Shown here in pieces: positions 18,875 through 27,661 of a stretch of DNA of 64,000 nt. Within the stretch, counting starts at the first letter, position 1. The number at the start of each line of letters is the position of its first letter. The position numbers were made by a program, and so were the translations under genes. The notes below the pieces were generated by a model, which had not been told where the DNA came from, searched no databases, and saw only the letters and a list, made by a program, of their open reading frames with translations. The DNA lies in the NCBI RefSeq assembly GCF_020164535.1, contig NZ_JAIQZC010000003.1:1-64000 (forward strand). The letters run 5' to 3'. Source of the DNA: Psychroflexus montanilacus. Lineage in GTDB: Bacteria; Bacteroidota; Bacteroidia; Flavobacteriales; Flavobacteriaceae.

Positions 18875-19051
18875 TTAATCTTCCTTTTTGTTTTGTTTTT
18901 TCTCGTAGAAATTTCTTCGGAAATTTCTATTCTTGCGATCGTATCTTTTCTTTCTATTGCGCTTGTTATTGAATAAAACCAAAAGGAAAAGCACAGCAAT
19001 GATCACAATCACGATGATGAATTGCATATCTGGAGAAAATTGATCAAGCAT
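18875..19051 (-). CDS. Small single-span membrane protein (58 aa)
   Basis: Short frame reading MLDQFSPDMQ, then a membrane helix (~res 11-27, FIIVIVIIAVLFLLVLF), then a strongly basic Asn/Arg/Lys-rich tail (NNKRNRKKRYDRKNRNF...) ending KKED and TAA. N-out/C-in topology is predicted by the positive-inside rule. It sits between mfd and the methyltransferase on the same strand. Hydrophobic patterning and context support a real gene. The homologue family is not recognised, and the basic tail could bind nucleic acid or membrane. Confidence 0.6.
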   Translation of the reverse strand: MLDQFSPDMQFIIVIVIIAVLFLLVLFNNKRNRKKRYDRKNRNFRRNFYEKKQNKKED

Positions 19052-19100
19052 GAATTTATTTTATGTTGTAAACATAATCAGTTTTCAATAAAATTGAAAA

Positions 19101-19874
19101 TTAAACCCGGATCACAAAATCCTGTTTTACCTGCTCTTTTCTGAAAAACACCAATCCCCACTGAAAGGTGTCTATCGTCACCTGTACTTCTTGATGAGCT
19201 TTTATCGCTTCCCAGGCCATGTTCATAGATGGCGACCAATGAATGTCATCAAAAACAAACAAGGTGTCGTTGTGTTTATGCTTCAAAAGACTGTCAAAAT
19301 ATGTAAGCGTCGCTTCTCCGTCATGATGTCCGTCGATATAAATTAGGTCGAATTTTTCTTCTGAATTTAATCCTGCTAGACTTTCAGCAAAAGATGAATT
19401 TATGCTAGTGATATGAGGAAGGTTTAATTTTTGGAACTGGCTTTGAGCATAAGCTGAAGTCGCCGAACAAGCTTCAATGGTTTTCAAATGCGCCTGCCCC
19501 GATCCAGCGATACTAACACTGCCTAAACCAATAGAAGTGCCAAGTTCTAAAGCGACTTTAACTGACAGATAATCCACAAGCCGCGTCATTAATCTGGCAC
19601 GTTTTCTGGAAATGGAAACGTGCTTGGCAATTTTTGAAACAGGTCTCAAATTAGTTTTAAAGACTTTAGATCCAGCGCCAACATCTTCGACTTTTAGGAC
19701 TTCGTCTGATTTTAAACACACTTTTTTAGCCATATCCCAAAGATCATAAGCTTCAAAATTTTCCTTATTGTAGAAGCATTTGGTGATCAGTTTATAAACA
19801 AAGGGCGAATGGATTCCATGTTGATTTTTGGAATGCCATAAGAACTTCAGAAAGGCTTTAGATTTGAACCACAT
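19101..19874 (-). CDS. Class I SAM-dependent methyltransferase
   Basis: 257 aa from the ATG at 19874 (MWFKSKAFLKFLWHSKNQHG), which matches how flavobacterial homologues begin as I recall them. Motif I is LELGTSIGLGSVSIA (~100) and an acidic motif FDLIYIDGHHDGEA (~165) resembles O-methyltransferases of the class acting on small molecules; FDDIHWSP follows. Substrate unknown. The frame is open up to 20030, but the upstream part overlaps a small + strand gene and lacks family-like sequence. Confidence 0.8.
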   Translation of the reverse strand: MWFKSKAFLKFLWHSKNQHGIHSPFVYKLITKCFYNKENFEAYDLWDMAKKVCLKSDEVLKVEDVGAGSKVFKTNLRPVSKIAKHVSISRKRARLMTRLVDYLSVKVALELGTSIGLGSVSIAGSGQAHLKTIEACSATSAYAQSQFQKLNLPHITSINSSFAESLAGLNSEEKFDLIYIDGHHDGEATLTYFDSLLKHKHNDTLFVFDDIHWSPSMNMAWEAIKAHQEVQVTIDTFQWGLVFFRKEQVKQDFVIRV

Positions 19875-19956
19875 TAAATACTGGACTTCAATTAAACTGA
19901 CAAAAATCATACTTTTTGATTCAATCAAGCGGTAAAATTGCATAAAATATAAGGAT

Positions 19957-20118
19957 ATGTTTCTACAAACACTTTTCGTCAATTGGTCCAATGGAGCCTT
20001 TATCATGACCGCTATTTTTGGACTCGTCATTGCAAGTCTTATCGGTTTTGTAATTTATTATATTTCTAAATCAGCCAAGAAAGAAAGGGAAGGCAAAGAG
20101 GAGAAAGAAAACGCCTAA
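19957..20118 (+). CDS. Small single-span membrane protein (53 aa)
   Basis: ATG at 19957, preceded by AAGGAT, one of the few Shine-Dalgarno-like sequences seen. The protein has an N-terminal segment MFLQTLFVNWSNGAF, a membrane helix (~res 15-36) and a charged Lys/Glu tail (SKSAKKEREGKEEKENA). It is divergent from the methyltransferase, whose true start leaves an 82-bp gap. Coding potential is judged from the amphipathic layout only; family unknown. Confidence 0.6.
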   Translation: MFLQTLFVNWSNGAFIMTAIFGLVIASLIGFVIYYISKSAKKEREGKEEKENA

Positions 20119-20421
20119 GCATTCACCTATAAAGTATTAAGTAAAATTTGTCAAAATGACTTCTATGAAACATGGTATAAAGAGATCTAATTAATTTTAA
20201 TAATGAGTGCTATAGCAATTGCTTAAAAAGAGGGATAGCCCCTTAATCTTCATTGTAAAAAGGTGTCACAAAATTTTAGGGGCATAGCTCTGACATTTTT
20301 GTTTTTTTTGACAGATTTGAGATTTCAGGGCGCTGCCCCTTCATTTCAATTCGATTTTTTGAGTTACTAAGATTCGAGGGCGCTGCCCTCAAAGTCATCT
20401 TGCTTTAAAAAAAGAAAACTC
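20119..20421. repeat. Intergenic region with four related GC-rich palindromic blocks
   Basis: No gene seen. Four blocks stand out in AT-rich sequence: AGGGATAGCCCCTT (20231-20244), AGGGGCATAGCTCT (20279-20292), AGGGCGCTGCCCCTT (20327-20341) and GAGGGCGCTGCCCTC (20376-20390). The first and third are variants of one motif, and the last is a near-perfect hairpin (6-bp stem, 3-nt loop). The array lies downstream of the ABC-F gene. It may be a REP-like element or a folded 3' region. Confidence 0.6.
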
Positions 20422-22299
20422 CTAAGCTTCCAACTTCATAGACAGCTCAAACCACTGCTCAGTTTTATCCTCCAACTCGGTTTGAATCTTTTGAAGTTCG
20501 ATGGTTTTTTCTTTGATCTCTTCAGGACTTAAGTCTTTGAGGAATTCTGCTTCGAGTTTCTCCTTCTTCTTTTCCAAAGTACTGATGTCTTTTTCCAGTT
20601 TCTTATAAGTCTTTTGCTCGTTGAAGCTAAGTTTATTTTTTGGATCTGTAGTTTGTTTGGTCTTACTGCTGTTGTTAGGTTCTGATGAGCTCTGGCTACT
20701 TTCCTCATATTTTGCTTCCAGCTCCAGGGCTTTTAAGTCCCTGTAATCTGAATAGTTGCCAGGGAAATCTGTGATTTTTCCTTCACCAAACACAAATAAA
20801 TGGTCCACAATTTTATCCATGAAATACCTGTCGTGACTTACCACAATAAGACAGCCAGGAAAGTCTAAAAGGAAGTTTTCAAGAACATTTAAGGTGACGA
20901 TATCGAGGTCGTTGGTAGGTTCATCGAGGATTAAGAAGTTAGGGTTTTGAATCAAAACCGTACATAAATACAAGCGTTTTTTCTCTCCACCACTTAATTT
21001 CTCAACAAAATCGTATTGTTTTTTTCGGTCAAACAAGAATTTTTCCAGTAATTGCGATGCAGAAATTTGTCGTCCTTTAGATAAGGGAATATAATCGCCA
21101 TAATCTTTAATAACTTCAATTACCTTTTGGCCTTCTTTGGCCTGAATTCCACCTTGAGTGTAATAGCCAATTTTTAAGGTTTCTCCATGGATTACTTTGC
21201 CTTGATCTGGTTCTAATCCGCCCGTCAAAACGTTCAAGAATGTAGATTTCCCTGTTCCGTTTTTTCCAATGATCCCGATGCGTTCGTTCTTCTTGAAGAT
21301 ATAATCGAAATTTTGAAAGAGGTAATTATCTTCAAACCCTTTGGAGACATGATGCGTTTCCAAAACTTTAGAACCCAAACGCTCCATGTTAATTTCCAGC
21401 TCAACTTTATGGTCGTTGCGGCGCTTGCTTGCCCGGTCTTTGATATCCCCAAAACTTTCAATTCTGGATTTGGATTTGGTTGTTCTCGCTTTAGGCTGGC
21501 GTCTCATCCAGTCCAGCTCTTTTTTATAAAGTTGTTTGGCTTTCGCCGTTGTGGTTTGTTCTACCTCAATACGTTCTGCTCGCTTTTCAACGTAATAGCT
21601 ATAGTTTCCTTTGTAATTGTACAAAGTTTTGTCCTCCAGCTCAATGATGTGGTTACACACCCTATCCAGGAAATACCTGTCGTGAGTTACCATAAATAAG
21701 GTGAGATTTTCGCTTTTTAAGAACTCTTCCAGCCACTCAATCATCTCAAGGTCCAGGTGGTTGGTAGGTTCATCAAGAATTAATAAGTCTGGTTTGCCCA
21801 GGAGCAGATCGGCCAAAGCCAAACGTTTTTTTTGACCGCCTGAGAGGTCATTTACTTTTTTAGATAAATCGTCGAGTTTTAGCTTGGAAAGGATTTGACG
21901 GTAAGTGGTTTCAAAGTCCCAGGCTTGCTTGGCCTCCATCTGGTCAAAAGCTTTTTGGTAAGCTTCCGCATCGTCTGGATTTTGAAGTGCTTTTTCGTAA
22001 GCATTGATGATGCCAAGAATTTCATTATCTGAGGAAAGAATGGTTTCTTCAATCGTCAAGGTGGGTTCTAAATCTGGCTCTTGAGGCAAGAAACCAACTT
22101 TCACGCCTTTCCTATAAACTACTTGTCCATTGTCGGGCGCTTCTTTGCCAGAAACGATATCGAGCAGTGTCGTTTTGCCAGTACCATTTTTGGCGATAAG
22201 GGCTATTTTTTGTCCCTGGCTGATGCCAAAAGACAGGTTTTCGAAAAGCACCAAGGTGCCAAATGATTTTGAAACTTCTTCAACCGATAGATAATTCAA
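20422..22299 (-). CDS. uup: ABC-F family ATPase (Uup-like), TTG start
   Basis: 625-aa soluble protein with two ABC domains: Walker A IAKNGTGKTTLL and IGKNGTGKSTFL, signatures LSGGQKKRLAL and LSGGEKKRLYL, Walker B LLILDEPTNHLDLE and FLILDEPTNDLDIV. They are joined by a basic linker, with a C-terminal coiled coil (~540-625), as in Uup. ABC-F proteins act on the ribosome; Uup also affects transposon excision. No in-frame ATG exists before ~residue 118. The TTG at 22299 gives MNYLSVEEVSKSFG, the family's usual N-terminus, so I take it as the start. Confidence 0.88.
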   Translation of the reverse strand: MNYLSVEEVSKSFGTLVLFENLSFGISQGQKIALIAKNGTGKTTLLDIVSGKEAPDNGQVVYRKGVKVGFLPQEPDLEPTLTIEETILSSDNEILGIINAYEKALQNPDDAEAYQKAFDQMEAKQAWDFETTYRQILSKLKLDDLSKKVNDLSGGQKKRLALADLLLGKPDLLILDEPTNHLDLEMIEWLEEFLKSENLTLFMVTHDRYFLDRVCNHIIELEDKTLYNYKGNYSYYVEKRAERIEVEQTTTAKAKQLYKKELDWMRRQPKARTTKSKSRIESFGDIKDRASKRRNDHKVELEINMERLGSKVLETHHVSKGFEDNYLFQNFDYIFKKNERIGIIGKNGTGKSTFLNVLTGGLEPDQGKVIHGETLKIGYYTQGGIQAKEGQKVIEVIKDYGDYIPLSKGRQISASQLLEKFLFDRKKQYDFVEKLSGGEKKRLYLCTVLIQNPNFLILDEPTNDLDIVTLNVLENFLLDFPGCLIVVSHDRYFMDKIVDHLFVFGEGKITDFPGNYSDYRDLKALELEAKYEESSQSSSEPNNSSKTKQTTDPKNKLSFNEQKTYKKLEKDISTLEKKKEKLEAEFLKDLSPEEIKEKTIELQKIQTELEDKTEQWFELSMKLEA

Positions 22300-22314
22300 G
22301 GCGTATATTTTTTG

Positions 22315-22322
22315 CAAAAGTA
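22315..22322 (-). promoter_or_regulatory. Candidate -7 box for the ABC-F gene
   Basis: TACTTTTG on the - strand, 15 bases before the TTG start at 22299. The farther TTG at 22317 is part of this box, which supports rejecting it as the start. Confidence 0.55.
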
Positions 22323-22418
22323 CTCAAGTCCGCTTGAAATAGCTAATTCTAAACCTTATAGGATTTCAAATAGGCTATAAATATTTCTAAAACCAGTTCA
22401 AGCTTCATAACAAAAGCA

Positions 22419-22426
22419 TATTTTTG
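22419..22426 (+). promoter_or_regulatory. Candidate -7 box for asd
   Basis: TATTTTTG, 31 bases before the asd ATG, in the divergent gap with the ABC-F gene. Confidence 0.5.
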
Positions 22427-22457
22427 CCGCTTTGTAACTTTTTAAAAGCAAATTCAA

Positions 22458-23450
22458 ATGAAAGTAGCTGTTGTCGGCGCTACCGGAATGGTAGGCCAAG
22501 TGATGCTCCAGATTCTTGAGGAGCGTAATTTTCCTTTAACTGAATTAATACCAGTGGCTTCGGAGAAGTCTGTTGGGAAATCTATCACGTACAAGGATAA
22601 ATCTTACAAGGTGGTAAGCTTAGCTGACGCAGTGAAACGAAAACCTGAAATGGCTCTGTTTTCTGCTGGTGGCGATACTTCTTTAGAATGGGCGCCAAAG
22701 TTTGCTGAAGTGGGTACCACGGTGATTGATAATTCTTCTGCCTGGAGAATGGATCCTAACATAAAATTGGTGGTTCCTGAAATCAATGCTTCTGATATTA
22801 CTAGTGAAGACCTAATTATTGCCAATCCAAATTGTTCAACAATTCAGTTAGTCATGGCTCTGCAGCCCTTGCATAAGGCCTACCAAATAGACAGGGTGGT
22901 CATTTCTACTTACCAGTCGATCACGGGAACTGGAGTAAAAGCAGTGGAACAGTTGGAAAATGAATATGCTGGTAAAACTGGCGAAATGGCATATCCTTAC
23001 CCAATTCATAAAAACGCAATTCCACATTGTGATGTGTTCCTGGAAAACGATTACACCAAGGAAGAAATGAAGTTGACCAATGAAACCAAGAAAATACTTT
23101 CAGATGATTCTGTAAAAGTAGCAGCGACAGCTGTAAGAATTCCTGTAGTTGGCGGCCACTCTGAATCGGTGAATATTGAATTCAAAAAAGCATTTGAAAT
23201 TACTGATGTGAAGAAACTTTTAAGTGAAACCGAAGGGATTACGCTTCAGGACAATCCAGAAGTCAACACTTACCCTATGCCCATCTACGCCGAAGGAAAA
23301 AACGACGTCTTCATTGGAAGAATTCGTAGAGATTTTACAAGAGATAATGCGCTGAATATGTGGATCGTTTCAGATAACTTGAGAAAAGGAGCGGCCACGA
23401 ATGCCGTTCAAATCGCAGAATATTTATTAAATACTCGTTTTAAGGCTTAA
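22458..23450 (+). CDS. asd: Aspartate-semialdehyde dehydrogenase
   Basis: 330 aa, normal length. NADP site VGATGMVGQVMLQIL at the N-terminus, the phosphate-binding SAGG (~70), the catalytic Cys in NPNCSTIQ (~125) and RIPVVGGHSESV with the catalytic His (~230-240). It reduces aspartyl phosphate to aspartate semialdehyde for Lys/diaminopimelate, Thr and Met synthesis. It is a single gene with its own promoter box and a strong terminator behind it. Confidence 0.96.
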   Translation: MKVAVVGATGMVGQVMLQILEERNFPLTELIPVASEKSVGKSITYKDKSYKVVSLADAVKRKPEMALFSAGGDTSLEWAPKFAEVGTTVIDNSSAWRMDPNIKLVVPEINASDITSEDLIIANPNCSTIQLVMALQPLHKAYQIDRVVISTYQSITGTGVKAVEQLENEYAGKTGEMAYPYPIHKNAIPHCDVFLENDYTKEEMKLTNETKKILSDDSVKVAATAVRIPVVGGHSESVNIEFKKAFEITDVKKLLSETEGITLQDNPEVNTYPMPIYAEGKNDVFIGRIRRDFTRDNALNMWIVSDNLRKGAATNAVQIAEYLLNTRFKA

Positions 23451-23474
23451 AACACTTTTTGGAATTTAAAATTA

Positions 23475-23505
23475 ACGCCTTTCAGAAATTCTGGAAGGCG
23501 TTTTT
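23475..23505 (+). terminator. Rho-independent terminator after asd
   Basis: Arms ACGCCTTTCAGAA and TTCTGGAAGGCGT pair over 13 bp (one G-U), directly followed by TTTTTCTTTT. Confidence 0.9.
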
Positions 23506-23851
23506 CTTTTTAAAACTTTTTTCAACACAATGTATTTTTAGATAAAATGCAAAATCATAAGACTTAGTTTTAATGGCTTTAAAATCAGATAATTGACCTT
23601 TTTAATAAAATATTTGAGATTGTATACCTTAAAATGAGCATCCTTTCTCCTGAAATGTTAAATTTTTTATAGGATTATAATAAAAATATAAATAAAAAAA
23701 TTTATACCCCCTAAAAACAAGAGGTGTAAAATATTAATACTATAAATAATTGAATTATACCCCTGTTTTTAACAGGGTTTCTCTAAAATTTTCAGTGTTT
23801 GTCGTAAATTTATCTCATTCATTAAATAATAATCACTTTAAATTTTTTGTT
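23506..23851. other. AT-rich leader region before the secreted protein gene
   Basis: About 345 bp with no gene. A short hairpin (CCCTGTT, TTT, AACAGGG; 23761-23777) lies 75 bases before the downstream ATG. TTTG at 23798-23801 and TAAATTTA at 23804 resemble promoter elements imperfectly. Confidence 0.5.
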
Positions 23852-24577
23852 ATGAGAAAAATTACACTAATCTTAATTTTAATTTTTGGATTACATTTTA
23901 CAAATGCACAAGAGTCGGAAGAAGACAAATTTGATGTAGGACTAAGTCTTAACTTAGATGCGTTTTTTGGTTTTAATCCCATGATGACTTTCAGTTATTC
24001 ATTATCAGAAACTGATGCCTTTACAGCTTATGGTATACAATGGGGTGCTGGTACTGGAAGTGGATGGGGACAATGGACAGAATTTGGCATAGGGTATAAT
24101 AAAACTGTTGGAAATTTTGATATCAATCCACAGCTAGGCTTTACCATGGGTAGCTTACTATCAAGTGGTGCAGCTCAGGAAGGTATTGTTGGTGACGGTA
24201 TTGTTCCTAACCTGACCATAGGCTATGATAGCGAAAATTTTGAAGGTGAATTTTACTTCGGATATTATGGTGCTTTAAGTGACAATACCGAAGCTGGAGA
24301 CTCAACCAACAATTATGTGCATTATTGGGCAAATCTTGGTTATAAGGCTGGCTCATTTCTGTCCTTTGGAGGTCACTTTGAAGAACTTTATCTATCAGGA
24401 GGCGAAACAGATGGAGGAGGAAGTTTAGACAGGCTGGATGGTTATCAGTGGATAGGCCCTTATATTCAGTTTACTAAAGGAAATGCTGGGTTAAGGTTTT
24501 CTTTTGGAGCAAACTTAGTAGATGATGGTTTCGCACCCAATGATTTCTATAAACTAGCCTTTTTTATGAATCTTTAA
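23852..24577 (+). CDS. Secreted beta-strand-rich protein, probably outer membrane
   Basis: 241 aa from the ATG at 23852 (MRKITLILILIFGLHFTNAQ), a clean signal peptide. The frame is open to 23750, but that extension is AT-rich and lies in the leader. The mature part alternates short hydrophobic/aromatic strands with Gly-rich turns (YGIQWGAGTGSGWGQW, FEGEFYFGYYGAL, GLRFSFGANLV) and ends in phenylalanine-rich LAFFMNL, as expected for a small beta-barrel. No family recognised with certainty. Single gene followed by a strong terminator. Confidence 0.75.
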   Translation: MRKITLILILIFGLHFTNAQESEEDKFDVGLSLNLDAFFGFNPMMTFSYSLSETDAFTAYGIQWGAGTGSGWGQWTEFGIGYNKTVGNFDINPQLGFTMGSLLSSGAAQEGIVGDGIVPNLTIGYDSENFEGEFYFGYYGALSDNTEAGDSTNNYVHYWANLGYKAGSFLSFGGHFEELYLSGGETDGGGSLDRLDGYQWIGPYIQFTKGNAGLRFSFGANLVDDGFAPNDFYKLAFFMNL

Positions 24578-24611
24578 TACTTCTTATATTCATAAGTATA
24601 ACTTAAGGTAA

Positions 24612-24655
24612 TATAAAAGTCTGCTTTCTTTCGAGAGCAGACTTTTATATTTATA
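24612..24655 (+). terminator. Rho-independent terminator after the secreted protein gene
   Basis: Perfect 14-bp stem (TATAAAAGTCTGCT / AGCAGACTTTTATA) with a 10-nt loop, followed by T-rich sequence. Confidence 0.85.
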
Positions 24656-25064
24656 ACAAAAGAGCTGAGTTTAACGCAGATATATAGTTGTGCGTTGGAA
24701 TTGGAATTAGTCCCAACCTAAAATTTGGTGTTATACAAGCTGGTTTATTATTAAAGCGTGCTACAGGTTTTCTGTTTCTTAAGATTGTTTTTTATCAAAG
24801 CTTATTTTTTAGTCTAGGCATCAACTAATTCATAAAATGATTTTTAGGATTTATCCCAAAGACAACCCTATAATTTATTAAATTTCAGAGAAGTCTCTTT
24901 ATCAGCTTTAATTTTTTTTTTGAATCCTTTACCCACATTAAACAAGAGAATTTATAAATATGAAAAGTTTAAAGATTGATTTTCATATTTAAATGAATTT
25001 CTATCAAATTCAGAATAGAGGGAGATAAATCTGAATGCTTATATTTACCCTAAAATCTCAACAC
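24656..25064. other. Non-coding AT-rich region
   Basis: About 400 bp with no convincing frame or RNA gene. TATATTTA (25040-25047) is one base off the -7 consensus and lies 17 bases before the next gene's ATG. Confidence 0.5.
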
Positions 25065-27194
25065 ATGAAACAAATACTAATGCCTGTAGCAGTGGCGTGC
25101 ATTCTAGTCTCCTGCAACGAAGGTGAAAAAAATCAAGCAAATTTGACATATCCTGAAACGAAAGAAGTCGATACGGTAGACACCTATTTTGATACTGAGG
25201 TGAAAGATCCTTACCGATGGCTGGAAGACGATCGTAGTGATGAAACCGAAGAATGGGTGAAAGCTCAAAATGAACTGACCTTTGGCTTTTTGGAAGACAT
25301 TCCTTACCGAAATAAGCTAAAAGAACGCCTGTCTGAGGTTTGGAATTATGAAAAAATAGGAGCTCCTTTCAAACGTGGAGAGTATACGTACTTTTCTAAA
25401 AATGATGGTCTTCAAAATCAATATGTTTATTATCGGTATAAAAATGAGGAAACTCCAGAAGAGGCTGACATTTTTTTAGACCCTAATACCTTCAGTGAGG
25501 ACGGAACCACTTCCTTGGCAGGCATGAGTTTTACAGAAGACGGTAAAATGTTGGCCTATTCCATTTCTGAAGGAGGAAGCGACTGGCGTAAAATTATCAT
25601 TCTGGATGCTGAAACTAAAGAGCAAAAAGGAGATACACTTGTAGATGTGAAATTTAGCGGAGTATCCTGGAAAGCGAATGAAGGCTTTTATTACTCCAGT
25701 TATGATAAGCCTGAGGGAAGCGAATTGTCTGCAAAAACAGATCAACATAAGCTATTCTACCACAAACTGGGAACTTCTCAGGATGAAGATGTGTTGGTTT
25801 ATGGTGGTACTGAAGAAGAAAAGCACCGCTATGTATCTGGAAGTGTAACCGAAGATAATAAATATCTGGTGGTTTCAGCTTCAAAATCAACTTCGGGAAA
25901 TCGTTTGATGATCAAGGATCTGACTCAGAAAAACTCTGAATTTGTGGACGTTGTAGACACTTATGACAATGATGTCTATGTCATAGAAAATGACGGAAGC
26001 AAATTGTTCTTGGTCACCGATAAAGATGCACCAAATAAGAAAATAGTAACCGTAGACGCTAGTGATCCACAATCTGAAAATTGGGAAGATTTTATTCCTG
26101 AAACGGAACACGTGCTTTCACCATCTACTGGGGCAGGTTATTTCTTTACAGAATATATGGTAGATGCGGTTTCTCAAGTGAAGCAATACGATTACGAAGG
26201 AGAACTGGTAAGAGAAGTCGAGCTTCCAGGTGTTGGATCTGTAGGTGGTTTTGGCGGAAAGAAGGATGCTGAAGAGCTTTATTTTTCCTTTACAAATTAT
26301 ACAACCCCAGGTACCATTTATAAATACAATCCAGAAAATGGTTCTTCTGAGGTATATGTAAAACCTGAGATTGATTTTGATACAGATGCTTACGAAAGCA
26401 AGCAAGTTTTTTATACCTCAAAAGACGGCACCGAAATCCCTATGATCATTACCCATAAAAAAGGAATTGAATTGGATGGGACACATCCAACCATGCTTTA
26501 TGGTTATGGTGGTTTCAACATTTCATTGACGCCATCCTTTAGTACCGCTAACACGGTTTGGCTGGAAAACGGTGGTATTTATGCTGTTGCCAATTTACGT
26601 GGTGGAGGAGAATATGGCAAAGACTGGCATAATGCAGGGATTAAATTGAAAAAGCAAAATGTATTTGACGATTTCATCGCAGCTGGAGAATATTTAATTG
26701 AAGAAAACTATACCTCTTCAGAAAAACTGGCGATACGCGGAGGTTCTAACGGAGGACTTTTGGTAGGTGCTGCGATGACTCAGCGTCCAGATTTATTTCA
26801 AGTGGCCTTACCAGCCGTAGGGGTATTGGATATGTTGCGTTACCACACCTTTACTTCTGGCGCAGGTTGGGCTTACGATTACGGGACATCTGAGGATGAT
26901 TCAGAAATGTTTGAATATTTGAGAGGCTATTCACCTTTACACAACATCAATGAAGGCACTGAATACCCTGCAACTTTAGTTACTACTGGAGATCATGACG
27001 ATAGAGTTGTACCGGCGCATAGTTTTAAGTTCGCAGCGGAATTGCAAAGCAAACAGTCTGGAGACAACCCGACCTTGATTCGGATTGAAACCGATGCAGG
27101 GCATGGAGCCGGGAAACCCACCTCTAAAATCATTCAGGAATACGCTGATATTTTTGCCTTTACGTTTTATAATATGGGTTACGAGGAGATGTAA
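25065..27194 (+). CDS. Prolyl oligopeptidase family (S9A) lipoprotein
   Basis: 709 aa from the ATG at 25065. The N-terminus is a lipoprotein signal (MKQILMPVAVACILVSC, lipobox LVSC). A seven-bladed propeller-like region (~50-430) is followed by the alpha/beta-hydrolase domain with the catalytic triad: Ser in GGSNGGLL (~559), Asp in TGDHDDRV (~642) and His in DAGHGAGK (~677). It cleaves short peptides after proline, here probably in the periplasm. An upstream ATG-less extension to 25035 was rejected. A strong terminator follows. Confidence 0.92.
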   Translation: MKQILMPVAVACILVSCNEGEKNQANLTYPETKEVDTVDTYFDTEVKDPYRWLEDDRSDETEEWVKAQNELTFGFLEDIPYRNKLKERLSEVWNYEKIGAPFKRGEYTYFSKNDGLQNQYVYYRYKNEETPEEADIFLDPNTFSEDGTTSLAGMSFTEDGKMLAYSISEGGSDWRKIIILDAETKEQKGDTLVDVKFSGVSWKANEGFYYSSYDKPEGSELSAKTDQHKLFYHKLGTSQDEDVLVYGGTEEEKHRYVSGSVTEDNKYLVVSASKSTSGNRLMIKDLTQKNSEFVDVVDTYDNDVYVIENDGSKLFLVTDKDAPNKKIVTVDASDPQSENWEDFIPETEHVLSPSTGAGYFFTEYMVDAVSQVKQYDYEGELVREVELPGVGSVGGFGGKKDAEELYFSFTNYTTPGTIYKYNPENGSSEVYVKPEIDFDTDAYESKQVFYTSKDGTEIPMIITHKKGIELDGTHPTMLYGYGGFNISLTPSFSTANTVWLENGGIYAVANLRGGGEYGKDWHNAGIKLKKQNVFDDFIAAGEYLIEENYTSSEKLAIRGGSNGGLLVGAAMTQRPDLFQVALPAVGVLDMLRYHTFTSGAGWAYDYGTSEDDSEMFEYLRGYSPLHNINEGTEYPATLVTTGDHDDRVVPAHSFKFAAELQSKQSGDNPTLIRIETDAGHGAGKPTSKIIQEYADIFAFTFYNMGYEEM

Positions 27195-27215
27195 TCTCAA
27201 TTTTTTTTAATGAAG

Positions 27216-27256
27216 ATAAGCCCTCTATTTGTTAAGAATAGAGGGCTTATTTTTTT
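27216..27256 (+). terminator. Rho-independent terminator after the S9A peptidase
   Basis: Perfect 14-bp stem (ATAAGCCCTCTATT / AATAGAGGGCTTAT), 7-nt loop, then TTTTTT. Confidence 0.95.
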
Positions 27257-27311
27257 GTAACCTTTCTAGTCCGTACATTTCCGTAATCAAATTAAACAAT
27301 TATTAAAAATT

Positions 27312-27506
27312 ATGAAATTAATCGGAACAATTTTAATGGTAATAGGCATATTGGGAACTATAGTATTTGGTATTCAAGCCTTTGAGGACTCAGAAAGTTT
27401 TAATTTTCTTGGAATGGATATAGCTGTAAGTACCGCTAATTGGACGCCAGTTATTTTAAGTGTAGTGGTTTTGATTGTTGGAATTTTATTGAGACGTGGC
27501 AAGTAA
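27312..27506 (+). CDS. Small two-span membrane protein (64 aa)
   Basis: Two hydrophobic helices (~res 3-21 and ~46-60) joined by a loop containing FEDSESFNFLGMDIAVSTANW, ending in RRGK. The layout resembles small DUF3185-like proteins, but this is recollection only. It is a monocistronic gene. TACATTTC, one base off the -7 consensus, lies upstream at about 27273-27280. Function unknown. Confidence 0.65.
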   Translation: MKLIGTILMVIGILGTIVFGIQAFEDSESFNFLGMDIAVSTANWTPVILSVVVLIVGILLRRGK

Positions 27507-27661
27507 AACCCATAACAAATTAATTTTTTTAAAAGTCAAATCTTCAAATGATGACTTATGTAGTTAAATATGATGTTGCTTTTTAAGTCTGTTTTTAACA
27601 CTAGTGGTTTCGTTAATTAGAATGATAAGCCTATGAATAAGGACTGCATTGACTTAGAATT
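27507..27661. other. Spacer before the tRNA-derived repeat array
   Basis: AT-rich, no gene or clear terminator seen. Confidence 0.5.

Noticed and set aside
18799-18999. 66-aa - strand frame overlapping the mfd start
   Set aside because: It is an out-of-frame shadow of the 58-aa membrane protein gene at 18875-19051.
19875-20030. Longer methyltransferase start
   Set aside because: It would overlap the 53-aa + strand gene, and the homologue-like N-terminus starts at 19874.
23750-23851. Upstream extension of the secreted protein frame
   Set aside because: A clean signal peptide begins at 23852; the extension spans a hairpin and AT-rich leader.
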